A DNA stretch of 64,000 nt from Cannabis sativa (taxonomy: Eukaryota; Streptophyta; Magnoliopsida; Rosales; Cannabaceae): the NCBI RefSeq assembly GCF_029168945.1, contig NC_083606.1:14534041-14598040 (forward strand). Reading direction: 5' to 3'. Under the pieces are notes generated by a model. It was not told the DNA's origin. It was given only the letters and a program-made list of their open reading frames with translations, and did no database searches. Below are positions 25,857-36,901 of this stretch, in pieces. Within the stretch, counting starts at the first letter, position 1, and the number at the start of each line of letters is the position of its first letter. Made by a program: the position numbers and the translations under genes.

Positions 25857-27329
25857 TGGGCACTTCTCTCTCTCTTGGATTTCGAAATTCTCTCCTCTTT
25901 TCTCTCTTATTTTCGTGTATATTGATTGCATATAAAGACCTTCATCAAGAGAAGAGAGGGGCGGCTTTATATAGGAAAAGGGAGAGCACAACTTTCCAAA
26001 TAAGCAGTTTCCTCTTTTACTGTGTAATTGATTAACTACCTTATTTAGTGTGATCCACCACTTTTCTATTTTTGCTAGTCTTTGATTAGCAATTACATGG
26101 CAACTAAAATTTAAAATAATAATTGGGAAACATGCAAAGGGTGGCCGGCCATGGTGTGTTATGGGCCTCACATGGATTTTGCAGTTTTCTCAATTTTATA
26201 TCTATTTCTCCAAAAATGCCATTTTTCCAAGTCTAATCATTCAAATGCCAAAACTAATTATTTAATAACTAAAATAGATTATTAAATAATATTGTCATTT
26301 AAAAAATTATTAATTAGACATCCAAAGTCTCTCAATTAATAATTAAACCTAGAAACCCTTTTATTTACAATTTTATCCTTAAACTGTGAGAATTCACAAA
26401 TTAGACATAGTGTAACTTTTAGAATTATAATTGATTAATCATAAATCAATTATAGAGTCTTACAAACAGTATAGTCTCAACTAGAATGGGGACCATGGAT
26501 CTATATGCTGAGCTTCCAATAAGTTGAACCGATTTACTAAGTAAATCCCTAACTTATTAATTCCTTGTTGAATCCACTCTTAGAACTTGGAATTGCACTC
26601 TCAGATTTATATAGAGCATATCATATGTTTCACGATATCAATATGCTATCTCATTTAACCATTGTTATAATCTTAATGTGATTAAAAGATCCTCTATATA
26701 GATGATTTACATCGAGATGGGACCAATTTACCGTTTACACCCCTCAATGTATTTTGCCCCTTAGAACACTTAGTTACCTGTAAATGATGTTTTAGTGATC
26801 TAATACATAGTCACTGAAACAAGAGCTCATCCATTTACTTCTATTTAACTAAGCTCGAAGGGAATCATCACTTTACTTCTATAGACCAGTAGAAGCTATA
26901 GATTCCATATTTATGTTCAGCACTCCCACTTAGTTATGCTATCATGTTCCCAAAATATACGTATCACCCTGACCCAAAAGTAGGCTTAACTAATAAATCA
27001 AAGAACATGAATAGCACTCCTGAGATGGAGCCTAAGCATATCAGGATTTAGATTCTCTTAATCTAAGATCAACTTCTGATATTGACTTGGAAAGATACAA
27101 CGGTAAGTTTATAATATCTTTGACCTAAGTTCAATATCGGTCCAGTCCAATGTATACTCCATACATTCGAAACTAGTATACTTTACCAATGTCCTGGAAA
27201 GAACATAACACTTACCCCAAGTGTAAGTATACTTTATCGTTGATTATCACATCAGTGTAAATCCAAAACACTGATGAACAGGGACCAAATCTTTTGAATC
27301 ATATAATCACAATCACATTCCACTGTATT

Positions 27330-29547
27330 TGTAACACCCTAACTACCATAGGCGTATTACGTGATTTTTAAACGTACTGTGCAGCTCGTTGCTAATCAAC
27401 GAGGTTTATGGAAAAACGTGATTAATTAAAATTTTGCTTTTTAATTAAACTTATAAAACAATATTACAAAAGACTCGGGATCCCGATTATAAAATTATTT
27501 ACAAAAAGTTTCAACTGTTTAACTGTTACATAAAATAAAGGTCGTCTAACAACCAGTTACAAAAATCAGCCTTGCTGTCCCGAGGATCGTACGCTCCAGG
27601 CCTAACCGCCCCGACATGTACAATCTTCACAAGCTCGCTCACGGCCCATCAGCTTTAGCCTTGCCTTTACCTACACATAAACGTAAACTGTGAGTCGACA
27701 GACTCAGTAAGAAAAGCATAATAATACTCATACATAATTCTAACTGCCGTGTCCAACACGATACTGAGTCCCGCTACTGCCATGTCCAACATGGTACTGA
27801 GCCACTACTGCCATGTCCAACATGGTACTGAGTTTTGAACGTTCACAGGGACGGTACTATTGACAAGTATCCTCCTGATCGGTCGAACCGGTCATACTCC
27901 GGCTGCTGGTCATACTCTAGCCTGTACCGACGGGATAGGTCAATAGCACGGAACCACCAACCAAATGTCAGCCTGATCGGTCAAACCGGTCATACTCATT
28001 CTTGGTCATACTCCAAACTGTCTGGACGTGACAGGGTTGGATGGTTCGAAGCCAACATACAACTAATGTAATCTAATAGGCTTCCTACATGCACGCTAAA
28101 CATGTAATCTACATATGCATATTGTTATACTAATCTTACCTGGATTCCGAATTCAGGTGTGCCGGTCAACCTTACTGGAACTTTAGCTGAGTGGCGGATT
28201 ACTGGCTCCTAAACCATAAAAATCACAACGCTATAAGTGACACGCTAAATCACTTCTCGGGGATTTAAACTAGGAACTAAAAGTTTCCCTATCGATAAAA
28301 AGCATGGCAATACCCCTTAAAACATAAAAACGAGGAAAAACACGGGTTCTGAAAATTCCCCAACCCGTGACCGGTTGCCCAACCGGAATTCGGTTAAAGT
28401 CTTGGACCCTCATCCGAATTCGGTTGCACAACCGAATTAGGTTCCTCGCAGGAATTTTTCAAAAATTCCTAACTCAACCAAATCAAACCCAATTTATTCC
28501 AAACCTTCCAGACCTGCTCTAAATACCCCAAAGAACAAATCCAAGGCATCAAACTAACCCAGAAATCACAGATACACAAATTGCCATTAAAGCTCAAGCT
28601 TTGAGTTCTAAACTCAAACTTGAGCAAATCTCACAAACATGCAATCAAACCTGGTTAATTCTACCTAAATATGCATGAATAAGCTTCTGAAAACAAACAA
28701 GAACAACAGCAACAACATAGTAACAGATTACACAACATTTCTTCAAAAATCATAACTTTTTGCATAGAAAACTCAAAGCTTTACACAACCTAACTAACAT
28801 GCTTCAAAACAGCTCAAATAACTTCAATTAAACATGCTTTACACCTCAGAAATCAACAACAAAACACAGCAATAATAACAGCCACAAAAAGCATGCATTT
28901 ACCCAATATTTCACCATTTTTTTTTTCATAATTTTAAAGAAGAAATCAAGAGAAGCTAACCTAGCTTGAAGAATGCTTAGAATGGATGAGAGTTTGCTTG
29001 AAAATCAAAGAGAAAATCAGCTTCATGCACCCCAATGCTTCAGCCGAAAAGAGAGAGAGCTTTGAGAGAGTTTTTTCTAATTTTTTTCTAAGTGTTTTGT
29101 AAAAATGAAAGAAAAACACATAATGCCACTTATCATATTCCATTTCAGCCAAGTAAACATTAAAAATAAACATTTAATTTTCAAATAAAAAGCCACTAAA
29201 AGACAAAACACTAATGGGGCAAAAAGACCATTTTGCCCCTCCACCATAAAATCACATAAATCATACTAAAGGGGTATTTTTGGGAAATTCTAAATTCCCG
29301 GCCAATCCCGACATTCCCAATGTCTAAAACCCGTCCCCAAACTACTAACATACTAAATTGTGATTTCTACTGAGCCAAACGCCGAGTTCCAAAATACCGG
29401 GCACCGGAAATGCAAAATATGAAAACTACTGAATAACATAACCATGCATTTCTGAATTCCATAAATAACAGTAATAAATTATTTAAATAGCTATAAATAA
29501 TTTCATAATTAACTAATAATTTCCAAATTAACTAAGCGGGCTTTACA
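27330..29547 (-). repeat. 3' LTR of the Tekay-like element
   Basis: 2218 bp, nearly identical to 34510-36736 except for a few clustered differences (27895-27945, 28365-28450, 29040-29050). It has a ~31-bp tandem repeat of 'ctgccatgtccaacatggtactgag' at 27744-27832. The small frame 27835-28071 is inside the LTR and is not a gene. Confidence 0.93.
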
Positions 29548-29562
29548 ACTATCCCCCCCTTA
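29548..29562 (-). promoter_or_regulatory. Polypurine tract of the Tekay-like element
   Basis: On the minus strand the bases before the 3' LTR read TAAGGGGGGGATAGT. The last codons of the integrase frame run through this tract and the TAG stop lies one base from the LTR, so the tract is both coding and the plus-strand primer. Confidence 0.85.
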
Positions 29563-30650
29563 AAAGGATTTCGTCCCCGAAATCTAACCTGAATAACTTT
29601 GGATATTGAGCTCTCATATTTGACTCTAGCTCCCAGGCGGCTTCCTCCACCTTGCTGTTTCTCCAGAGAACTTTGACCAAAGCTATGGTCTTATTCCGAA
29701 GGACTTTATCCTTTCTATCCAGGATCTGCACTGGCTGTTCCTCATAAGTCATGTCTGGCTGTAGTTCAAGACTCTCATAACTGAGTATATGAGAGGGATC
29801 TGAAACGTATTTTCTCAACATCGAGACATGGAATACGTTGTGAACTGCTGATAAGGCTGGAGGCAATGCTAACCGATATGCCACTTGACCTATCTTCTCG
29901 AGAATCTCGAAAGGTCCTGTAAATCTAGGGCATAACTTGCCTCTTTTCCCGAAACGTTTAATCCCCTTCATTGGAGATACCCGTAAAAACACATGGTCCC
30001 CTACTTGGAACTCAACATCTCTGCGTTTCGGATCTGCGTAACTTTTCTGTCTGCTCTGTGAGGCCAGCATTCTAGCTTTTATCTTCTCTATCGCCTCATT
30101 GGTCCGCTGTACTGACTCATGACCTAGGTATTTCCTCTCCCCTGTCTCATCCCAGTGGATAGGGGATCTACATTTCCTACCGTACAACAGTTCATAGGGA
30201 GCCATCCCTATCGTACTCTGATAACTGTTGTTGTAAGAAAATTCTATCAACGGTAGATACTTATTCCATGAGCCTTCAAAGTCCATAACACAGGCTCTCA
30301 ACATGTCCTCCAATATCTGAATTGTCCTTTCGGACTGACCATCTGTCTGAGGATGGAATGCTGTACTGAATTTTAGCTTTGTACCCATTGCCCGTTGCAA
30401 ACTTTGCCAAAATTTGGAGGTAAACTTCGGATCCCTGTCCGAAACTATAGACTTCGGTACTCCGTGAAGTCTCACTATCTCTCTGACATACAGTTCTGCC
30501 AACTGATCCACTGAAAATGTTGTTCTAACCGGCAGAAAATGAGCAGATTTCGTAAATCGATCCACCACTACCCAGATGGAATCAAATAAACCCGTGGTCC
30601 TAGGTAATCCGACCACAAAATCCATCGTAATATCCTCCCATTTCCATTCT
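29549..30650 (-). CDS. Integrase catalytic core and chromodomain-like tail (Gypsy pol, 3' part)
   Basis: The open frame of 358 codons begins inside the catalytic core ([10 protein letters not shown]). Catalytic residues: D in [12 protein letters not shown] is followed by the [11 protein letters not shown]sp and, about 35 residues later, the E of DGQSERT. Then come the [17 protein letters not shown] motif, a GPFEIL..IG.VAYRL segment and the [10 protein letters not shown] block. The C-terminus ([32 protein letters not shown]) matches the chromodomain-like tail of Tekay-type integrases, which targets integration to particular chromatin (family knowledge). The upstream zinc-finger part is in another frame (30568-31347), so a frameshift lies near 30640. 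Confidence 0.92.
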
Positions 30651-31371
30651 GGTAGGGTAGAGGCTGCAACAACCCTGCTGGTCTCTGATGTTCAGCCTTA
30701 ATCTGCTGACAAGTGAGGCATCTCGATACGAATTCTACCAAATTCTTCTTCATACCGTTCCACCAGAAGTACGGTTTCAAATCTTGGTACATCTTGGTGG
30801 TGCCGGGATGCAGAGAATACGGGGTAGAATGAGCCTCCTCAAAGATCTCATTTCTAAGTTCCACACTGTTCGGAACACAAACCCTGGCTTTATATAAAAG
30901 CATCCCACTATCTGACACTGAAAAGTCCTTGGCTTGACCAGTCAACACCTCATCTCGGATTTTCACTAACTCCGGATCTGTCATCTGAGCGACTTTTATT
31001 CTTTCCAACAGATCAGATTGCAGCGTTAAGTTGTGAAGCTGACCTACCATAAACTCAATGCTGGATCTAACCATATCCTCTGCTAGCTGAGGTGAGATCT
31101 GAACCATACTAGCTACTTGCCCGGGACCCTTTCTGCTCAGGGCATCGGCCACTACATTGGCTTTTCCGGGATGATAGAGGATCTCACAATCGTAATCCTT
31201 CACTAATTCCAACCAACGCCTTTGTCTCATATTCAAATCCTTCTGAGTAAAGAAATACTTGAGACTTTTATGGTCGGTATAGATCTCACATTTCTCCCCG
31301 TAAAGGTAATGCCGCCAAATCTTCAGTGCAAAAACCACTGCGGCCAATTCTAGATCATGAGTCGGGTATCA
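30650..31371 (-). CDS. RNase H end and integrase zinc finger (Gypsy pol, middle part)
   Basis: Contains the RNase H C-terminal half ([18 protein letters not shown] and then [12 protein letters not shown]) followed by the integrase HHCC finger ([20 protein letters not shown]...[12 protein letters not shown]). It is separated from the upstream RT frame by two adjacent in-frame stop codons (TAG TGA, about 31370-31375). They replace two residues of a motif that otherwise continues as [10 protein letters not shown]. It leaves frame at its left end near 30640, where the integrase core continues. Confidence 0.9.
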
Positions 31372-33190
31372 CTATTCATAATCCTTTAACTGACGGGAGA
31401 CATAAGCGATAACACGATCGGCTTGCATCAACACACACCCCAAACCCTGTTTGGATGCGTCGCAATATACTACGAACTTTTCCTTGTCCGAAGGCAAAGC
31501 TAGCATTGGAGCGGTAATCAACCTCTGTTTTAGCTCCTGAAAACTAGCTTCGCATTTATCTGACCAGATAAACCGCTGATTCTTCTTTGTAAGCTCGGTT
31601 AGGGGCATTGAAATTTTAGAGAACCCTTCCACGAACCTACGGTAGTACCCAGCTAAACCCAAGAAGCTTCTGATCTCTGTCACTGTCTTCGGTCTTGGCC
31701 AATCCCTGACGGATTCGATCTTCCCGGGATCCACCTTGATCCCATCTTTGCTCACAATGTGCCCTAGGAAAGACACCTGAGATAGCCAGAACTTGCATTT
31801 CTTGAACTTGGCATAAAGCTTATGTTCTCGAAGCCGTTGCAGTACCATCTGAAGATGTAACTCATGCTCCTCTTCTGATTGAGAGTACACGAGGATGTCG
31901 TCGATAAACACAATCACACAGATATCGAGGAAATCCTTGAATACTCTATTCATTAGGTCCATGAATGCTGCAGGAGCATTGGTTAGTCCGAATGACATAA
32001 CCAGAAACTCGTAATGTCCATACCTAGTGCGGAAAGCCATTTTTGGAATGTCCTCCTCTCGGATTCTCAACTGATGATAACCCGAACGGAGATCAAGCTT
32101 AGAAAAGACCGTCTTCCCCTGAAGCTGATCGAATAAGTCATCGATCCTAGGTAATGGATATTTATTCTTCACCGTCAGCTTGTTCAACTCCCTGTAGTCG
32201 ATGCACATCCTCATAGATCCATCATTCTTCTTGACGAATAAAACCGGGGCTCCCCAGGGTGACACACTGGGCCGAATGAACCCTATGTCAAGCAACCCTT
32301 GGAGCTGAATCTTTAATTCCTTAAGTTCAGCTGGAGCCATTCTATACGGGGCTTTGGAAACCGGTTCCACCCCTGGTGCCAAGTCAATCACAAAATCCAT
32401 CTCCCGCCGAGGTGGTAACCCTGGAAGTTCTTCGGGAAAAACATCCAAAAATTCCCGAACCACTCTGATGTCTTCTGGCCGAATGGTATCTGGCCGAGTG
32501 GTGTCCACCACCACGGCCAGAAACCCTAAGCAACCGCCGTGCAATAAATCTCTAGCTGACATAGCCGAGATCACCGGGATCCGAGATCCCTGAACTGAAC
32601 CAACAAATACAAACTGTTCTTCATTTTCCGGTTGGAAGACCACCATCTTCCTTTTACAATCAATGCTCGCCGAATATTTAGATAGGAAATCTATTCCTAA
32701 AATAATATCGAATTCGACTAAACTCATCTCTATCAGATCAGCACTTAACTCTCTACCATCTATCCTGATCGGCATAGACCTAATCCACCTATTGGAGATA
32801 ACCAATTCTCCGCCAGGTAACAGGGTTCCAAACCCTGATTCATATCTATCATACGGTCTACCTAATTTACTAAAGACCCTGGCCGCCACATAAGAATGTG
32901 TAGCCCCAGAATCAAACAGCACTGAATATAGCGAGTTGTTAATAAAAAGCTGACCTGCGACAACTGATGGGCTGGCATCTGCATCAGCCTGCGTGATAGC
33001 GAACACCCTGGCTGGAGTGGGTATCGCTGGAGCTCGCGGTGCCTCTGGTCGGAGCTGGGGACAGTCCCTCTTGAAGTGTCCGGGCATGCCACAATGAAAG
33101 CATCCCTGACCTTTGCACTCACCCCGATGGTGTCTCTTGCAGCTAGGGCACTCGGGATAGGAGAATCGGGTCTCAGTACCACCAGGACGA
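31372..33190 (-). CDS. Gag knuckle, protease, reverse transcriptase and RNase H start (Gypsy pol, 5' part)
   Basis: Reading from about 33190: the zinc knuckle ([14 protein letters not shown]), then the aspartic protease site ([11 protein letters not shown], about residues 58-68 of the 571-codon frame from 33087). Next is an RT with the [20 protein letters not shown] and FIDDILVYS motifs (catalytic Asp pair present), then the RNase H start ([13 protein letters not shown]). It ends at the double stop 31370-31375. RT copies element RNA to DNA; protease cuts the polyprotein. Within this segment no catalytic residue is visibly lost. Confidence 0.93.
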
Positions 33191-34227
33191 CTCCTGCGTT
33201 CTGGTTCCCCCGGAACCTCTTGTTCTGACTCGAGCCACCGGAAGCAGTGGGTGCTCTCTTCCTCTGATCAATGGCCGAACCACTACTCCCCCTGCAATAG
33301 CCTGATGCAGGAGGGGTAGGAGCCCCGCCACTAACCGGAGTACTGGCTGATTCTGACATACACCCTACTGCGCCCTCAGCTCGCAGTGCCTTCTCCACCA
33401 TCTGAGCATAGGTGGTGCTGTCGTCTGTGGTGATCATCAAATCATGCCTAATCCTGGCATTCAACCCGTCCAGATACTTCTCCTTCTTGCTGAAGTCGGT
33501 CGGCACAATTCCCGAGGCTAACCTCGCCAACCGATCAAACTGAGTAGTATACTCAGTGACGCTCATGTTCTCACGCTGGGTCAGGTGAGCGAACTCTTTT
33601 CTCTTGGCGCTTCTGACCGCCTCATTGTAATACTTTGCGTTGAAGAGTTCCTGGAACCTTTCCCAGGTCATGGTGGTGACGTCATGGATCTGAGACACCA
33701 TGTCCCACCAGACCAAAGCGTCCTCCTGGAACTGGAATGTGGCGCACACAACTCTGTCGTTACCGGTGACACCCATGAAATTCAGAATCTTGGTGATCAC
33801 CGTCAGCCATTGCTCGGCTTTCATTACGTCCGGACCTCCCAGGAAAACCGGAGGTGCTTGCTTCCGGAACCGTTCATACAAAGGTTCCAATCTATGGGCC
33901 GCCACCACTATCTCGGCACAGGCGGCGGGGCGGGTGCCACCGGAACTACGGGAACCGGCTGCGGGGAGCACCTGCCGTCTCAACCTACGAATCTCGAGGT
34001 CTTGTTCTTCGATCCGGCTTGCATTTCCGCAAACCGCAACTCCCGATTCGGGGCTCCCCGATCGGGCCGGGAGCACAGGCGGCTGTGGTGGGTTCTCATC
34101 ACCCCGACCACGAGCCCCGCCTCGGCGACCTCTACCTCGGCCCCAGCGGGTGGGGGAACCGAGCTCCCTGTCCTTGGTTCGACCCTACGGAGTTGCCCTG
34201 ACTCCTGGTAGTCCGCCTGGCGTCCAT
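33190..34227 (-). CDS. gag: Gypsy gag (retrotransposon gag domain)
   Basis: Best start is the ATG at 34227 ([15 protein letters not shown]). The frame breaks near 34130 and continues as a Gly/Arg-rich segment, then [13 protein letters not shown] and the retrotransposon-gag domain ([70 protein letters not shown]). A second frameshift near 33190 separates it from its own zinc knuckle. Gag forms the particle that packages element RNA. Plus-strand frames here (33585-34293) are shadows. Confidence 0.9.
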
Positions 34228-34494
34228 CTGATTAGAACCGCCTGCGAAACCAAGAGTTGGCATATCAGGTCGTATTCAAGGAGAGCTTACTAATGCCGCT
34301 TAATTTGGAAATTATAAACGAAACATGCGCCTATTCTACTATCAGGCTACTAACATGCTTCCTAACAGGCTTTTCTTTTTCATAACTGAATAAAATAAAC
34401 TACTAAAGCAATAAAGGCTTACTGAACCGTGAACCGAGCTAACTGCTGATGATGATTGTACATGTCGTGACGATCTTCGGAAGACAACCTGACG

Positions 34495-34507
34495 GCTCTG
34501 ATACCAA
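34495..34507 (-). promoter_or_regulatory. Primer-binding site of the Tekay-like element
   Basis: The minus strand reads TGGTATCAGAGCC two bases after the 5' LTR: a perfect initiator-Met tRNA complement. Confidence 0.92.
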
Positions 34508-34509
34508 AT

Positions 34510-36736
34510 TGTAACACCCTAACTACCATAGGCGTATTACGTGATTTTTAAACGTACTGTGCAGCTCGTTGCTAATCAACGAGGTTTATGGAAAAACGTG
34601 ATTAATTAAAATTTTGCTTTTTAATTAAACTTATAAAATAATATTACAAAAGACTCGGGATCCCGATTATAAAATTATTTACAAAAAGTTTCAACTGTTT
34701 AACTGTTACATAAAATAAAGGTCGTCTAACAACCAGTTACAAAAATCAGCCTTGCTGTCCCGAGGATCGTACGCTCCAGGCCTAACCGCCCCGACATGTA
34801 CAATCTTCACAAGCTCGCTCACGGCCCATCAGCTTTAGCCTTGCCTTTACCTACACATAAACGTAAACTGTGAGTCGACAGACTCAGTAAGAAAAGCATA
34901 ATAATACTCATACATAATTCTAACTATCGTGTCCAACACAATACTGAGTCCCGCTACTGCCATATCCAACATGGAACTGAGCCACTACTGCCATGTCCAA
35001 CATGGTACTGAGTTTTGAACGTTCACAGGGACGGTACTATTGACAATTATCCTCCTGATCGGTCGAACCGGTCATACTCCGCCGTCGGTCATATTCCGGC
35101 TGTACCGACGGATAGGTCAATAGCACGGAACCACCAACCAAATGTCAGCCTGATCGGTCAAACCGGTCATACTCCGGCTGCTGGTCATACTCCAGCCTGT
35201 ACCGACGTGACAGGGTTGGATGGTTCGAAGCCAACATACAACTAATGTAATCTAATAGGCTTCCTACATGCACCCTAAACATGTAATCTACATATGCATA
35301 CTGTTATACTAATCTTACTTGGATTCCGAATTCAGGTGTGCCGGTCAACCTGACTGGAACTTTAGCTGAGTGGCGGATTACTGGCTCCTAAACCATAAAA
35401 ATCACAACGCTATAAGTGACACGCTAAATCACTTCCCGGGGATTTAAACTAGGAACTAAAAGTTTCCCTATCGATAAAAAGCATGGCAATACCCCTTAAA
35501 ACATAAAAACGAGGAAAAACACGGGTTCTGAAAATTCCCCAACCGGCAGACCGGTTGCCCAACCGGAATTCCGGTTAGGGAATTACCGGACTCATCCGGA
35601 ATTCCGGTTGCACAACCGAATTCCGGTTCTGCAGAATTTTTCAAAAATTCCTAACTCAACCAAATCAAACCCAATTTATTCCAAACCTTCCAGACCTGCT
35701 CTAAATACCCCAAAGAACAAATCCAAGGCATCAAACTAACCCAGAAATCACAGATACACAAATTTCCATTAAAGCTCAAGCTTTGAGTTCTAAACTCAAA
35801 CTTGAGCAAATCTCACAAACATGCAATCAAACCTGGTTAATTCTACCTAAATATGCATGAATAAGCTTCTGAAAACAAACAAGAACAACAGCAACAACAT
35901 AGTAACAGATTACACAACATTTCTTCAAAAATCATAACTTTTTGCATAAAAAACTCAAAGCTTTACACAACCTAACTAACATGCTTCAAAACAGCTCAAA
36001 TAACTTCAATTAAACATGCTTTACACCTCAGAAATCAACAACAAAACACAGCAATAATAACAGCCACAAAAAGCATGCATTTACCCAATATTTCACCATT
36101 TTTTTTTCATAATTTTAAAGAAGAAATCAAGAGAAGCTAACCTAGCTTGAAGAATGCTTAGAATGGATGAGAGTTTGCTTGAAAATCAAAGAGAAAATCA
36201 GCTTCATGCACCCCAATGCTTCAAATAGAAAAGAGAGAGCTTTGAGAGAGTTTTTTCTAATTTTTTTCTAAGTGTTTTGTAAAAATGAAAGAAAAACACA
36301 TAATGCCACTTATCATATTCCATTTCAGCCAAGTAAACATTAAAAATAAACATTTAATTTTCAAATAAAAAGCCACTAAAAGACAAAACACTAATGGGGC
36401 AAAAAGACCATTTTGCCCCTCCACCATAAAATCACATAAGTCATACTAAAGGGGTATTTTTGGGAAATTCTAAATTCCCGGCCAATCCCGACATTCCCAA
36501 TGTCTAAAACCCGTCCCCAAACTACTAACATACTAAATTGTGATTTCTACTGAGCCAAACGCGAGTTCCAAAATACCGGGCACCGGAAATGCAAAATATG
36601 AAAACTACTGAATAACATAACCATGCATTTCTGAATTCCATAAATAACAGTAATAAATTATTTAAATAGCTATAAATAATTTCATAATTAATCATAATTA
36701 ACTGATAATTTCCAAATTAACTAAGCGGGCTTTACA
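34510..36736 (-). repeat. 5' LTR of the Tekay-like element
   Basis: 2227 bp, same ends as 27330-29547. It is bounded on the right by the GTATT duplication, after which the interrupted Copia LTR resumes. It includes the homologous tandem repeat at 34922-35014. Confidence 0.93.
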
Positions 36737-36901
36737 GTATTGACAATACTGTAATTGTGAATAACTATATGTTCTGGATTTAACTGATTTTGTGCATATA
36801 TTAAATATATATATTAAACCATAAACATAAATCACTTCAAAATTCTCAATTGATAACTAATCAGATTGTAATAGATTTTATTTAGGGCACAAAACCCAAC
36901 A

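Larger units (their letters stand above)
27330..36736 (-). mobile_element. Gypsy chromovirus, Tekay/Del-like (9.4 kb)
   Basis: LTRs of about 2.22 kb (27330-29547 and 34510-36736) run from TGTAAC to TTTACA and are flanked by GTATT (27325-27329 and 36737-36741). The minus-strand primer site (34495-34507) and the purine tract (29548-29562) set orientation: gag at the right, integrase at the left. The gag, protease, RT, RNase H, integrase and a C-terminal chromodomain-like segment follow in order. A few frameshifts and a double stop break the polyprotein. LTRs longer than 2 kb with TGTAACACCC at one end and an integrase with this tail fit Tekay/Del (inferred, not tested by phylogeny). Confidence 0.93.
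16063..36901 (-). mobile_element. Copia-type LTR retrotransposon 2 (nested, carries gag; interrupted by three insertions)
   Basis: Same family as element 1: shared TGTTGG...CCAACA LTR ends, purine tract and leader island. The outer ends are flanked by TTAGT at 16058-16062 and 36902-36906. Minus orientation. Parts in transcriptional order: 5' LTR (36901 down to 24744, split by Gypsy and Cassandra insertions and lacking its last ~97 bp), then a leader whose primer-site end is missing and replaced by an inverted LTR at 22997-24741, then gag (20593-19790), decayed pol (19780-17972) and 3' LTR (17971-16063). It inserted into an exon of the MULE DUF1985-Ulp1 gene. Confidence 0.92.
24744..36901 (-). 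repeat. 5' LTR of Copia element 2, in three pieces
   Basis: Pieces 24744-24919, 25862-27329 and 36742-36901 together match 16160-17971 of the 3' LTR. The interruptions are exactly a Cassandra TRIM with duplicated TGGGC and a Gypsy element with duplicated GTATT. The U5 end (about 97 bp) is missing at the 24741/24744 junction. Confidence 0.88.

Noticed and set aside
33585..34293. Plus-strand ORFs of up to 208 codons
   Set aside because: They are antisense shadows of the GC-rich Gypsy gag frame, which has the real domain motifs.
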